Shown here in pieces: positions 1-5,962 of a DNA stretch of 6,954 bases. Origin of the DNA: Armatimonadota bacterium (GTDB lineage Bacteria > Sysuimicrobiota > Sysuimicrobiia > Sysuimicrobiales > Humicultoraceae); contig JACQHU010000068.1 in the NCBI GenBank assembly GCA_016198805.1, positions 1 to 6,954 of the forward strand. The letters are read 5' to 3'. The translations under genes were made by a program, and so were the position numbers. Below the pieces are notes generated by a model, which saw only the letters and a program-made list of their open reading frames with translations, had not been told where the DNA came from and made no database searches. Position 1 is the stretch's first letter. Every line of letters begins with the position of its first letter.

Positions 1-28
1 GGGAGCCCGCGGGTTCCCTTTTCTTCTT
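1..28 (+). terminator. Probable intrinsic terminator of an upstream gene
   Basis: A hairpin is followed by a T-rich run. Bases 1-7 (GGGAGCC) pair with 12-18 (GGTTCCC), with one G-T pair, around the loop CGCG at 8-11. Bases 19-28 read TTTTCTTCTT. The T-tract lies only on the + side, so it should end transcription coming from the left. The stem may extend left of the window. It lies only 21 bases before the first gene, so it could instead be the expression platform of an attenuated leader. Confidence 0.6.
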
Positions 29-41
29 CCGGCCCCCCGCA

Positions 42-48
42 AGGGAGG
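42..48 (+). promoter_or_regulatory. Shine-Dalgarno site that favours a GTG start at 56
   Basis: AGGGAGG is a strong Shine-Dalgarno match. It ends one base before the ATG at 50, which is too close for normal initiation, but seven bases before the in-frame GTG at 56, which is a standard spacing. This favours GTG 56 as the real start of the R3H ATPase. Confidence 0.6.
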
Positions 49-55
49 AATGCCC

Positions 56-1597
56 GTGGTCGGCCGCCAGGTTCAGATCACCGATAACCTCGATCTGCTG
101 CTGGGGGGTCTGCCCCCGCACCTGCGCACCGCGCTGGAGCGGCGGCCTGACCTCGATCAACTGCTGGAGATCGTCCTGGACCTCGGCCGCAAGCCGGAGG
201 CCCGGTTCCCTAACGAGGCGTATGCGCTCTCCGACGGGTTCGTTGACCGGGAGACACTCAAGTACATCACCGACCGCGTCGGCACCTTCGGCAAGGACAA
301 CCGGGCCGGCATCGAGCGGACGCTCCACCGCATCAGCGCCATCCGCAACCGCCAGGGCGAGATCATCGGCCTGACCTGCCGCGTCGGTCGCGCGGTGATC
401 GGCACCGTCGACATCGTGCGGGACGTCATCGAGTTGGGGCACTCGATCCTGTTGCTGGGCCGGCCGGGCGTGGGCAAAACGACCCTGCTGCGCGAGGCGG
501 CCCGCGTGCTGGCCGATGAGTTGCGCAAGCGCGTCGTGGTGGTAGACACGTCGAACGAGATCGCCGGCGACGGCGACATCCCGCACCCGGGCATCGGCGC
601 GGCTCGCCGCATGCAGGTCCCGGTGCCGGCGCTCCAGCATGCGGTGATGATCGAGGCCGTCGAGAACCACATGCCCGAGGTCATTGTCATCGACGAGATC
701 GGGACCGAGGCGGAGGCCCTGGCGGCGCGGACGATTGCCGAGCGCGGCGTCCAGCTCATCGCCACCGCTCACGGCAACACCCTGGACAACCTGCTGCAGA
801 ACCCCACGCTGTCGGACCTGGTGGGCGGCATCCAGGCCGTGACCCTGTCCGACGAGGAAGCCCGCCGGCGGGGCACGCAGAAGACCGTCCTGGAGCGCAA
901 GGCGCCGCCCACCTTTGACGTGGTGATCGAGATCCAGGAGAAGGACCGCCTGGCCACCCACCACGATGTGGCCCAGGTGGTCGACCGGTACCTCCGCGGC
1001 GTCCCGCCCCGGCCTGAACTCCGGGTGCGGACCGAGGGTGGCGAGGTCGAGATCTCCCCGCCTGCCGTCCCGTCTCCCCGATGGGCGCCGGAAGGCCCGT
1101 TCGTGACCGCGCCCCCGGAGGATCAGACCCGGCCGGGCCGACAGATCCTCCGCATCTACCCGTATGCGGTTAGCCGGAACCGGCTGGAACAGGCGATCCG
1201 CGAGATGCACGTGCCGGCGTATATCGCCGACTCACTTGCAGAGGCTGACCTGGTCCTGACCCTGAAGTCCCAGGAGAAGCGCCAGCCCCAGCGGCTGCGC
1301 GACGCCGCCTCCCGCGGGATGCCGCTGCACGTCCTGCGGAGCAATACGGTGATCCAGATCCAGCAGTTCCTCCGGGAGGTCTTCGAGGTCGCCGAAGGGC
1401 CGACCGAGCACGAGGCCGCGCTCAACGAGGTCGAGCAGGCGATCGCCGAGGTCTTCGAGTCGGCGCAGCCGGTGGAACTCTCGCCGCAGAACTCGTACAT
1501 CCGCCGCCTACAGCACCAGTTGGTCCAGCGCTACGGGCTCGCCTCCGAGAGCAAGGGCGAGGAGCCGTTCCGGCGCGTGGTCATCTACCCCAAGTAA
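56..1597 (+). CDS. R3H-domain AAA-type ATPase (Ycf45 / SpoIIIAA-like)
   Basis: This is a predicted nucleic-acid-binding ATPase of 513 residues (515 if the ATG at 50 is used). I chose the GTG at 56 because of the spacing to AGGGAGG at 42-48. Residue numbers are from that GTG. An N-terminal region of about 110 residues is followed by a P-loop ATPase core of the SpoIIIAA type: Walker A GRPGVGKTT at 135-143, the family signature DTSNEIAGDGDIPHP near 164, and Walker B VIVIDEIG at 209-216. A Pro-rich, probably disordered linker spans about 330-360. Then come a Ycf45-type middle domain (about 362-440) and a C-terminal R3H domain with the R-x3-H pair R483 and H487 inside YIRRLQHQL. Full-length Ycf45-family proteins of cyanobacteria, chloroplasts and several high-GC phyla have this order. 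No enzymatic role is established to my knowledge; R3H domains bind single-stranded nucleic acid. It is first in an operon with tmk and holB, which hints at a link with DNA metabolism, but that is inference. Confidence 0.9.
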   Translation: MVGRQVQITDNLDLLLGGLPPHLRTALERRPDLDQLLEIVLDLGRKPEARFPNEAYALSDGFVDRETLKYITDRVGTFGKDNRAGIERTLHRISAIRNRQGEIIGLTCRVGRAVIGTVDIVRDVIELGHSILLLGRPGVGKTTLLREAARVLADELRKRVVVVDTSNEIAGDGDIPHPGIGAARRMQVPVPALQHAVMIEAVENHMPEVIVIDEIGTEAEALAARTIAERGVQLIATAHGNTLDNLLQNPTLSDLVGGIQAVTLSDEEARRRGTQKTVLERKAPPTFDVVIEIQEKDRLATHHDVAQVVDRYLRGVPPRPELRVRTEGGEVEISPPAVPSPRWAPEGPFVTAPPEDQTRPGRQILRIYPYAVSRNRLEQAIREMHVPAYIADSLAEADLVLTLKSQEKRQPQRLRDAASRGMPLHVLRSNTVIQIQQFLREVFEVAEGPTEHEAALNEVEQAIAEVFESAQPVELSPQNSYIRRLQHQLVQRYGLASESKGEEPFRRVVIYPK

Positions 1598-1609
1598 GCG
1601 GGAGCGGCC

Positions 1610-2320
1610 GTGATCCGACCCAGTGGCCAGGCCGGGATCCGTGGGCTCTTCATTACCATCGAGGGTCCCGAGGGATCGGGGAAGAGCACGCAGGCGCGTC
1701 GCCTCTACGAGGCCCTGCGCCCTGAGGTCCCGCTGATCCTGGCCCGCGAGCCAGGCGGCACGCCGGTCGGCGAGGCCATCCGCGCGGTTCTGCTGGATGA
1801 GCGATACCGCGGCATGAGCGCTGAAACGGAGATGCTCCTGTTTGCCGCCAGCCGGGCGCAGTACGTCGCCGAGGTGGTCCGGCCGGCGCTGGAAGCCGGG
1901 ACCTGCGTGCTGTCGGAGCGGTTCGTCGACGCCTCCATCGCCTACCAGGCCTATGGCCGCGGGTTGCCGGTCGAGGTGGTGCGGCGTGTGAACGAGGTCG
2001 CCACAGGCGGCCTGCGTCCCGACCTCACCCTGCTGCTCGACATCGATCCGGCGGTCGGCCTGGCCCGGGCCCGCGCCGCCCGGGGCAAGGAGGGGGTCCC
2101 GGGGCGGGGCGACCGGCTCGAGCAGGAAGATGAGGCGTTCCACGCGCGGGTCCGCGCAGGATTCCTCCAACTGGCGCGCGAAGAACCGGCGCGGTTCGAG
2201 GTCTTCGACGGCAGCCGTCCCGCGGACGAGGTTCACGCGGTCCTGGCGGCCGGAGTTCGGCGGCTGCTCCGGGCGCGCCGCTGGCCCGCCGGCGCCGCGC
2301 CCGCCGGGGACCCGGCGTAG
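1610..2320 (+). CDS. tmk: Thymidylate kinase
   Basis: Thymidylate kinase phosphorylates dTMP to dTDP with ATP in the cytoplasm, the step leading to dTTP for replication. The 236-residue product starts with GTG; GGGAG at 1600-1604 lies five bases upstream. The first 11 residues precede the usual family start, GLFITIEG. The P-loop is GPEGSGKST at 19-27, REPGGTPVGE (46-55) matches the family's dTMP-binding stretch, and SERFVDASIAYQ (102-113) is the DRY-type motif with Glu in place of Asp. The Arg-rich LID region ARARAARGK near 152-160, followed by GRGDRLEQED, fits the type II (E. coli-like) kinases. The family is usually 205-215 residues; the excess is the N-terminal extension and a basic, Ala/Pro-rich tail. 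It lies 12 bases after the R3H ATPase gene, in the same operon. Confidence 0.95.
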   Translation: MIRPSGQAGIRGLFITIEGPEGSGKSTQARRLYEALRPEVPLILAREPGGTPVGEAIRAVLLDERYRGMSAETEMLLFAASRAQYVAEVVRPALEAGTCVLSERFVDASIAYQAYGRGLPVEVVRRVNEVATGGLRPDLTLLLDIDPAVGLARARAARGKEGVPGRGDRLEQEDEAFHARVRAGFLQLAREEPARFEVFDGSRPADEVHAVLAAGVRRLLRARRWPAGAAPAGDPA

Positions 2321-2349
2321 CCAGACGGGGGTGGGGCACGATCAAACTG

Positions 2350-2670
2350 GTGCTGGCCGTGGTCCAGGGCAAGGATTCCGGGCGCCTGATGGAGGCGCTC
2401 ACGGAGATCGACATGCAGTCGACGATGCTGGCCAGCACGGGTGGGTTCCTGCGTGAAGGCAACGCCACGATCCTCACCGTCGTCGAGGATGACCAGGTCG
2501 AGAAGGTGCTCGAGGTCATCCGGAGGACGTGTCACCGGCGGGAGCAGTTGATGACGCCGATCCCGCCGGTGGTGGAACCCGTGGACTCGTATGTCACGTA
2601 TCCTGTAAAGGTGGAAGTCGGCGGAGCGATCATCTTCGTCGTCAACGTCGAGCGCATGGAGCGCGTGTAA
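2350..2670 (+). CDS. darA: DarA/YaaQ-like PII-fold protein, cyclic-di-AMP receptor family
   Basis: This small PII-like protein belongs to the DUF970 family (DarA/YaaQ/PstA), whose studied members are trimers that bind cyclic-di-AMP. The diagnostic stretch is ASTGGFLREGN near 28-38 of the GTG-started form, with DSYVTYPVKVEVGGA near the C-terminus. GTG 2350 is the first canonical start, giving 106 residues. However, the family begins M-K-L-x-x-A-V-V-Q, and the codons just upstream encode I-K-L (ATC AAA CTG, 2341-2349) preceded by ACG at 2338. The true protein therefore probably starts at ATC 2341 or ACG 2338 and is 109-110 residues, the usual length; the GTG start would cut into the first beta strand. 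G-rich sequence at 2327-2336 could serve as a weak ribosome site. Relative to my recollection of B. subtilis DarA, the ligand residues Arg26 and Gly47 are Gln and Val here. It sits between tmk and holB, as in Bacillus, and its stop overlaps the holB start by one base. Confidence 0.88.
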   Translation: MLAVVQGKDSGRLMEALTEIDMQSTMLASTGGFLREGNATILTVVEDDQVEKVLEVIRRTCHRREQLMTPIPPVVEPVDSYVTYPVKVEVGGAIIFVVNVERMERV

Positions 2671-3719
2671 TGGCGTTCCGCGACATCGTCAACCAGGATC
2701 ATGCCGTGTTGTTGCTGCGGTCCGCGGTGCGGATCGGCAGGGTCGGCCACGCGTACCTCCTGGTCGGCCCCAGCGGCGTCGGGCGCCGGACGCTGGCGCT
2801 GGCGTTCGCGCAGTTGCTCAACTGCGAGCGGCCCGACGGCGATGCCTGCGGCGAGTGCGGGCCGTGCCGGCGGATCGCATCGGGCAACCATCCCGACGTC
2901 CGACTCCTCGACATTGTCAACGAGCGGTTCATCGAACGGCCCGGCAAGGACTTCAAGGGCAAGGAGATCCCCGTCGATCAGATCCGCGCGCTTCGGCAGG
3001 ACGCCGCCTATCCGCCGTACGAGGGGAAGTGGAAGGTCTACATCATCGCCGACGCCGAGCGCATGAACGCCTCCTCCGCCAACAGCCTGCTCAAGGTCCT
3101 GGAGGAGCCGCCGGCGCGGGTGACGTTCCTGCTCATCGCCGAGTCCAGCGTCGCCTTGCTGCCGACCGTCGTGTCCCGCTGCCAGCTGGTGCGCTGCGCT
3201 CACCTGCGACCCGACCAGATCGAGCGGGCCCTCGTCGAGCGGTGGGGGATCCCGGAGGACCGGGCCCGGGTCCTGGCGGCGCTGGCCGACGGCCGTCTGG
3301 GCCGGGCGCTGGAGTGGGCCAGGTCTGAGGAGAAAATGGACGCCCGCGACCGGCTTCTTGACCTGCTGCCCCAGCTGGAGACCGGGGACCTGATGCTCCG
3401 GCTCGACGCCGCCGAGGCGCTGGCGAAGCCCCCCGAATCGCTGCCATTGCTGCCGGAGTTGCTGGACCTGGCGGTGTTCTGGTACCGCGACCTGCTGATC
3501 TGGAAGCAGATCCAGCAGCCCGCGCTGCTCACCAACCGCGACCGGCAGGCCGAGATTGAGCGCCTGGCGCCCGCCTACAGCGAGGCCACGCTGGGCGTGA
3601 GGATCGAGGCAGTTGAGGAGGCCAAGGAGGCGCTGCGCCGCAACGTCAACGCGCGCCTGGCGCTGGAGAAGCTGTTCCTTTCGTTCGGTGTGACGCCGCT
3701 GGCGGCGCCCACCAAGTAG
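2670..3719 (+). CDS. holB: DNA polymerase III delta' subunit
   Basis: Delta' is a clamp-loader subunit that works with tau/gamma and delta to load the beta clamp during replication. The 349-residue product starts at ATG 2670, inside the TAATG overlap with the preceding stop, which implies translational coupling. Longer in-frame readings upstream overlap the DarA-like gene and lack family sequence. The N-terminus MAFRDIVNQDHAVLLLRSAV is typical of bacterial delta'/gamma AAA+ domains. The P-loop is degenerate: GPSGVGRRT at 33-41, with Arg where the Walker Lys should be, which suits a subunit that need not hydrolyse ATP. Four zinc-ligand cysteines are at 52, 60, 63 and 66. NSLLKVLEEPP is at 138-148, and the conserved SRC motif with its arginine finger is at 169-171. 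The C-terminal helical collar domain follows. YaaR and YaaT genes, holB neighbours in Bacillus, are absent on either side. Confidence 0.93.
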   Translation: MAFRDIVNQDHAVLLLRSAVRIGRVGHAYLLVGPSGVGRRTLALAFAQLLNCERPDGDACGECGPCRRIASGNHPDVRLLDIVNERFIERPGKDFKGKEIPVDQIRALRQDAAYPPYEGKWKVYIIADAERMNASSANSLLKVLEEPPARVTFLLIAESSVALLPTVVSRCQLVRCAHLRPDQIERALVERWGIPEDRARVLAALADGRLGRALEWARSEEKMDARDRLLDLLPQLETGDLMLRLDAAEALAKPPESLPLLPELLDLAVFWYRDLLIWKQIQQPALLTNRDRQAEIERLAPAYSEATLGVRIEAVEEAKEALRRNVNARLALEKLFLSFGVTPLAAPTK

Positions 3720-3783
3720 GCAGGGAACCAGTTCGAGGAAGAACCAACCGGCCCAAGCCCGGCACGATTCCAGGACTTACATC

Positions 3784-4470
3784 GTGACGACTGTCAGGTT
3801 TTCTCTGCTCCTTACGACTGCGGTGCTTGCGGGATTCACCCTGGGAGTGCTGACCTCTGGGCTGTGGATCAGACGGCAGACCACGCACCAGCTGTCAGAG
3901 CTCCGCGCTGAAACGACGGTGCTGCTCCAAGCGATAGACAAGGTGGCGACAGCCGGGACCTTCCCTGCATTTGCGCACGGCGTGTCGGGCATTGGCGTGT
4001 CGGTGAAGGCCTTCGTTCGTCTTTCCTTCCCACGGGTCCAGCCGCTGGCCGATGAAGTCTCCCTGGCGTTGTTGCAGGCCACGTCGGATTTTCTCGATGC
4101 GGCCATTTGCTGGGCGGACTATGAAAATCCCGGCAGATCAGCGCTGGCGAACGAACCGGCCAGAGCGCGGCTGTCGAAGGCTGACCTCGGGCGAGTCATA
4201 GACGAGAAACATCGGGCACTGGAGCAGCGCATGGCCTATGATACTGCCAATGCGAATCTGGACTCGAAAATCGCTGAACAGAGACTGGCGCTGGCTGAGG
4301 CCGAGACGGCGCAAAGTGGTGAGAACGTTCTTGCCAGGGCCCGGGCGAGGGCTGAGGTCGAGCGAATCACCGAGGTGAAGCTCGCCGCGGCCCAGTGCGT
4401 GCAACAGCGGCGAGGCCAGGGCGTGAGGAGGGCGAGTAACGTCGACGAGTGGCTGGCAATCCCGCGTTGA
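3784..4470 (+). CDS. Unrecognised single-pass membrane protein, probable coiled coil
   Basis: I do not recognise this family. The 228-residue reading starts at GTG 3784, with AGGA at 3772-3775 eight bases upstream. Residues about 6-28 form one hydrophobic segment (LLLTTAVLAGFTLGVLTSGLW) followed by Arg-Arg, so it is either a membrane anchor or an uncleaved signal. Residues 30-55 and about 130-210 are charged and Ala/Leu/Glu/Arg-rich, as in helical or coiled-coil proteins; a more hydrophobic stretch lies between them (about 60-110). No catalytic motif is visible. Codon use is less G/C-biased than in the neighbours: AGA, ATA, ACA, TCA and TCT occur early on. It follows holB after 64 bases and converges on rlmI with 10 bases between stops. 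A recently acquired or lineage-specific gene is possible. A spurious reading cannot be excluded, but the anchor-plus-helix layout and the ribosome site favour a real gene. Confidence 0.6.
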   Translation: MTTVRFSLLLTTAVLAGFTLGVLTSGLWIRRQTTHQLSELRAETTVLLQAIDKVATAGTFPAFAHGVSGIGVSVKAFVRLSFPRVQPLADEVSLALLQATSDFLDAAICWADYENPGRSALANEPARARLSKADLGRVIDEKHRALEQRMAYDTANANLDSKIAEQRLALAEAETAQSGENVLARARARAEVERITEVKLAAAQCVQQRRGQGVRRASNVDEWLAIPR

Positions 4471-4480
4471 GGCACATTCG

Positions 4481-5677
4481 CTAGAACATCTGCAGGATGA
4501 AGCACTTCAGGTAGCGCGTCTCGGGCATGGCCCCGAGTGCGGGGTGGTCGCGCGCCTGCGACCGGAACTCCACCAGCCGCAGATCCCGCCCGGCGTCCTG
4601 TGCGGCTTCGAGGATGGCCGTCCACAGCATCTGCTCGTCCACGTGCCACGAGCACGAGCAGCTCACCAGGAAGCCCTCGGCCCGCAGCAACCTGATGGCG
4701 CTCAGGTTGATCTCTTTGTAGCCCGCGAGCGCCTGGGGGACGGCGTGCCGGCTGCGGGCGAACGCCGGCGGGTCGAGGATGATCAGGTCGTACTGCTCCC
4801 CCGCGCGGTGCATGCGTCGGAGTTCGTCAAAGGCGTCGGCTGCCCGGTACGCGCATTGCTCGCCCACCCCGTTCACATCGGCATGGGCGCGGGCCGCCGC
4901 CACCGCCTCCTCGCTGGCATCCAGCCCGAGAACGGAGCCGGCACCCGCGAGGGCGGCGTGGATGCCGAATGCCCCCGTATAACAGAAGACGTCCAGCACC
5001 CTGGCGCCCGCCGCAAACGGCGCGACCGCCTGCCGGTTCTCGCGCTGATCGCAGAACCAGCCGGTCTTCTGCCCCCGGGCGATGTCCACCACGAAGCGCG
5101 CCGGCCCCTCGTGGATCTCGATCTGTGTCGGCGCCGCCCCACGCGCGAACTGCTGGTAGAGCGGCAGTCCTTCCAGATCACGGCTCCTGGCGTCGTTGCG
5201 GAGGTAGACCGCGGCGACCCCGGTCAGGTCGTGCAGCAGCGTGGCCAGGCGGTCGCGATGGCGCTCCATGCCGGCAGTGAGGATCTGCATCACCAGGACG
5301 TCGCCGTAGCGGTCCACGATCAGGCCGGGCAGCAGGTCGCCCTCGCCGAAGACCAGGCGGTAGGCGCTGGTGCCATCAACCACGCGGGCGCGTAGGGCCA
5401 TGGCGCTCTGCAGCCGCCGCGCCAGAAACGGCTCGTCGATCGGCTCGTCGCGATGCGTCAGGATCCGCACGCGGATCTTCGAGCGGGGGTTGAAGTAGCC
5501 CCGGCCGCAGAACCGCCCGCGGTGGGTGACCACGTCGACCAGGTCCCCCGGACCAGGGTCGCCGTCGACCCGTTCGATCTCGCCCTCAAAGGCCCAGAGG
5601 TACCCCGAGGCGATCCGATCCTCGCGGTTGCGGCGCAACCGGACCCGTCCTGTGATCGCTTCCGGAGACGTCCCCAT
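4481..5677 (-). CDS. rlmI: RlmI-type 23S rRNA cytosine-5 methyltransferase
   Basis: This SAM-dependent RNA methyltransferase has 398 residues, close to the 396 of E. coli RlmI, which makes m5C1962 in 23S rRNA. It has an N-terminal PUA-like domain (about 10-90, including SGYLWAFEGEI and GYFNPRSKIRVRIL), a central linking domain with GLIVDRYGDVLV at 118-129, and the family stretch GQKTGWFCDQRENR at 202-215. The Rossmann methyltransferase domain follows, with SAM motif I VLDVFCYTGAFGI (227-239), the LDPPAF motif (301-306) and SCSCSWH (339-345), whose cysteines are the candidate catalytic residues. The C-terminus ETRYLKCFIL is also typical. The start is ATG 5677; on the minus strand GGGGA lies eight bases upstream, within a 15-base tandem repeat. 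Which rRNA position is modified here is inferred from the family. It stands alone on the reverse strand, divergent from the transporter gene. Confidence 0.92.
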   Translation of the reverse strand: MGTSPEAITGRVRLRRNREDRIASGYLWAFEGEIERVDGDPGPGDLVDVVTHRGRFCGRGYFNPRSKIRVRILTHRDEPIDEPFLARRLQSAMALRARVVDGTSAYRLVFGEGDLLPGLIVDRYGDVLVMQILTAGMERHRDRLATLLHDLTGVAAVYLRNDARSRDLEGLPLYQQFARGAAPTQIEIHEGPARFVVDIARGQKTGWFCDQRENRQAVAPFAAGARVLDVFCYTGAFGIHAALAGAGSVLGLDASEEAVAAARAHADVNGVGEQCAYRAADAFDELRRMHRAGEQYDLIILDPPAFARSRHAVPQALAGYKEINLSAIRLLRAEGFLVSCSCSWHVDEQMLWTAILEAAQDAGRDLRLVEFRSQARDHPALGAMPETRYLKCFILQMF

Positions 5678-5699
5678 GCATCACGTCCCCACGCATCAT
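5670..5699. repeat. 15-base tandem direct repeat over the rlmI start
   Basis: Two adjacent 15-base units, GTCCCCATGCATCAC (5670-5684) and GTCCCCACGCATCAT (5685-5699), match at 13 of 15 positions. On the minus strand the first unit contains the rlmI ATG, and the second supplies the GGGGA used as its ribosome-binding site. A local duplication is the simplest explanation. Confidence 0.7.
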
Positions 5700-5765
5700 A
5701 TCGCGACGTCATCAGTCTCGCGACGAATACCTGATGTGCTAGCGGCAGGACTCCCGAACGCCGCA

Positions 5766-5775
5766 ATTGTATAGT
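5766..5775. promoter_or_regulatory. AT-rich -10-like element in the divergent region
   Basis: This is the main AT-rich patch between rlmI and the transporter gene. On the + strand TATAGT (5770-5775) matches the -10 consensus at 5 of 6 positions. On the - strand TACAAT (5771 to 5766) also matches at 5 of 6. I see no good TTGACA-like -35 at 16-19 bases on either strand, so the element could serve either gene, or both, only with an activator or another sigma factor. Confidence 0.3.
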
Positions 5776-5813
5776 AGCGTTATCCTGGCAGATTTGCCTT
5801 GTCGGTGCCTCGA

Positions 5814-5865
5814 CCGAGGATGCGCAGTCCTCGGAAACGGCTCGCCGTCGGTGTCAGCGCGACAC
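5814..5865 (+). other. Run of hairpins in the leader of the solute-binding protein gene
   Basis: Three stems follow one another. CCGAGGA (5814-5820) pairs perfectly with TCCTCGG (5828-5834) around a seven-base loop. ACGG (5837-5840) pairs with CCGT (5845-5848). GTGTC (5851-5855) pairs with GACAC (5861-5865) around AGCGC; this last stem competes with GCGC at 5857-5860 pairing 5868-5871. There is no T-tract after them, so they are not a normal terminator. I could not match them to a known riboswitch class. Confidence 0.4.
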
Positions 5866-5876
5866 TTGCGCGGGTT

Positions 5877-5957
5877 ACCTCCGTACTGGTGTAATCGATG
5901 TCAGACGAAGGGGGAGTCCGCATTCCGGGGCAACCCATTCCTGAGGGTGGGAGGTGG
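5877..5957 (+). promoter_or_regulatory. Possible anti-Shine-Dalgarno switch before the solute-binding protein gene
   Basis: ACCTCC at 5877-5882 is the exact complement of GGAGGT at 5950-5955, the core of the ribosome site of the next gene. With two G-U pairs (5875-5876 with 5956-5957) the helix reaches eight pairs. The same ACC can pair locally with GGT at 5888-5890, giving a mutually exclusive alternative. This is a structural possibility read by eye, not an established element. Confidence 0.3.
5949..5956 (+). promoter_or_regulatory. Shine-Dalgarno site of the solute-binding protein gene
   Basis: GGGAGGTG lies six bases before ATG 5963. The nearer ATG at 5958 is only one base away and runs into TGA at its third codon, so 5963 is the start. 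Confidence 0.75.
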
Positions 5958-5962
5958 ATGGG

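Noticed and set aside
157..765. 202-codon minus-strand reading frame inside the R3H ATPase gene
   Set aside because: It is Ser/Arg/Thr-rich and motif-free, opposite the Walker A and B region of a recognised family.
2529..2669. 47-codon upstream extension of holB
   Set aside because: It lies wholly within the DarA-like gene in another frame and has no delta' similarity; ATG 2670 gives the standard N-terminus.
3731..3744. GTTC...GAAC hairpin after holB as a terminator
   Set aside because: It has only a four-base stem and no T-tract follows.
4544..5395. 283-codon open reading frame on the + strand opposite rlmI
   Set aside because: It is antisense to conserved methyltransferase motifs and has no recognisable domain; GC bias explains it.
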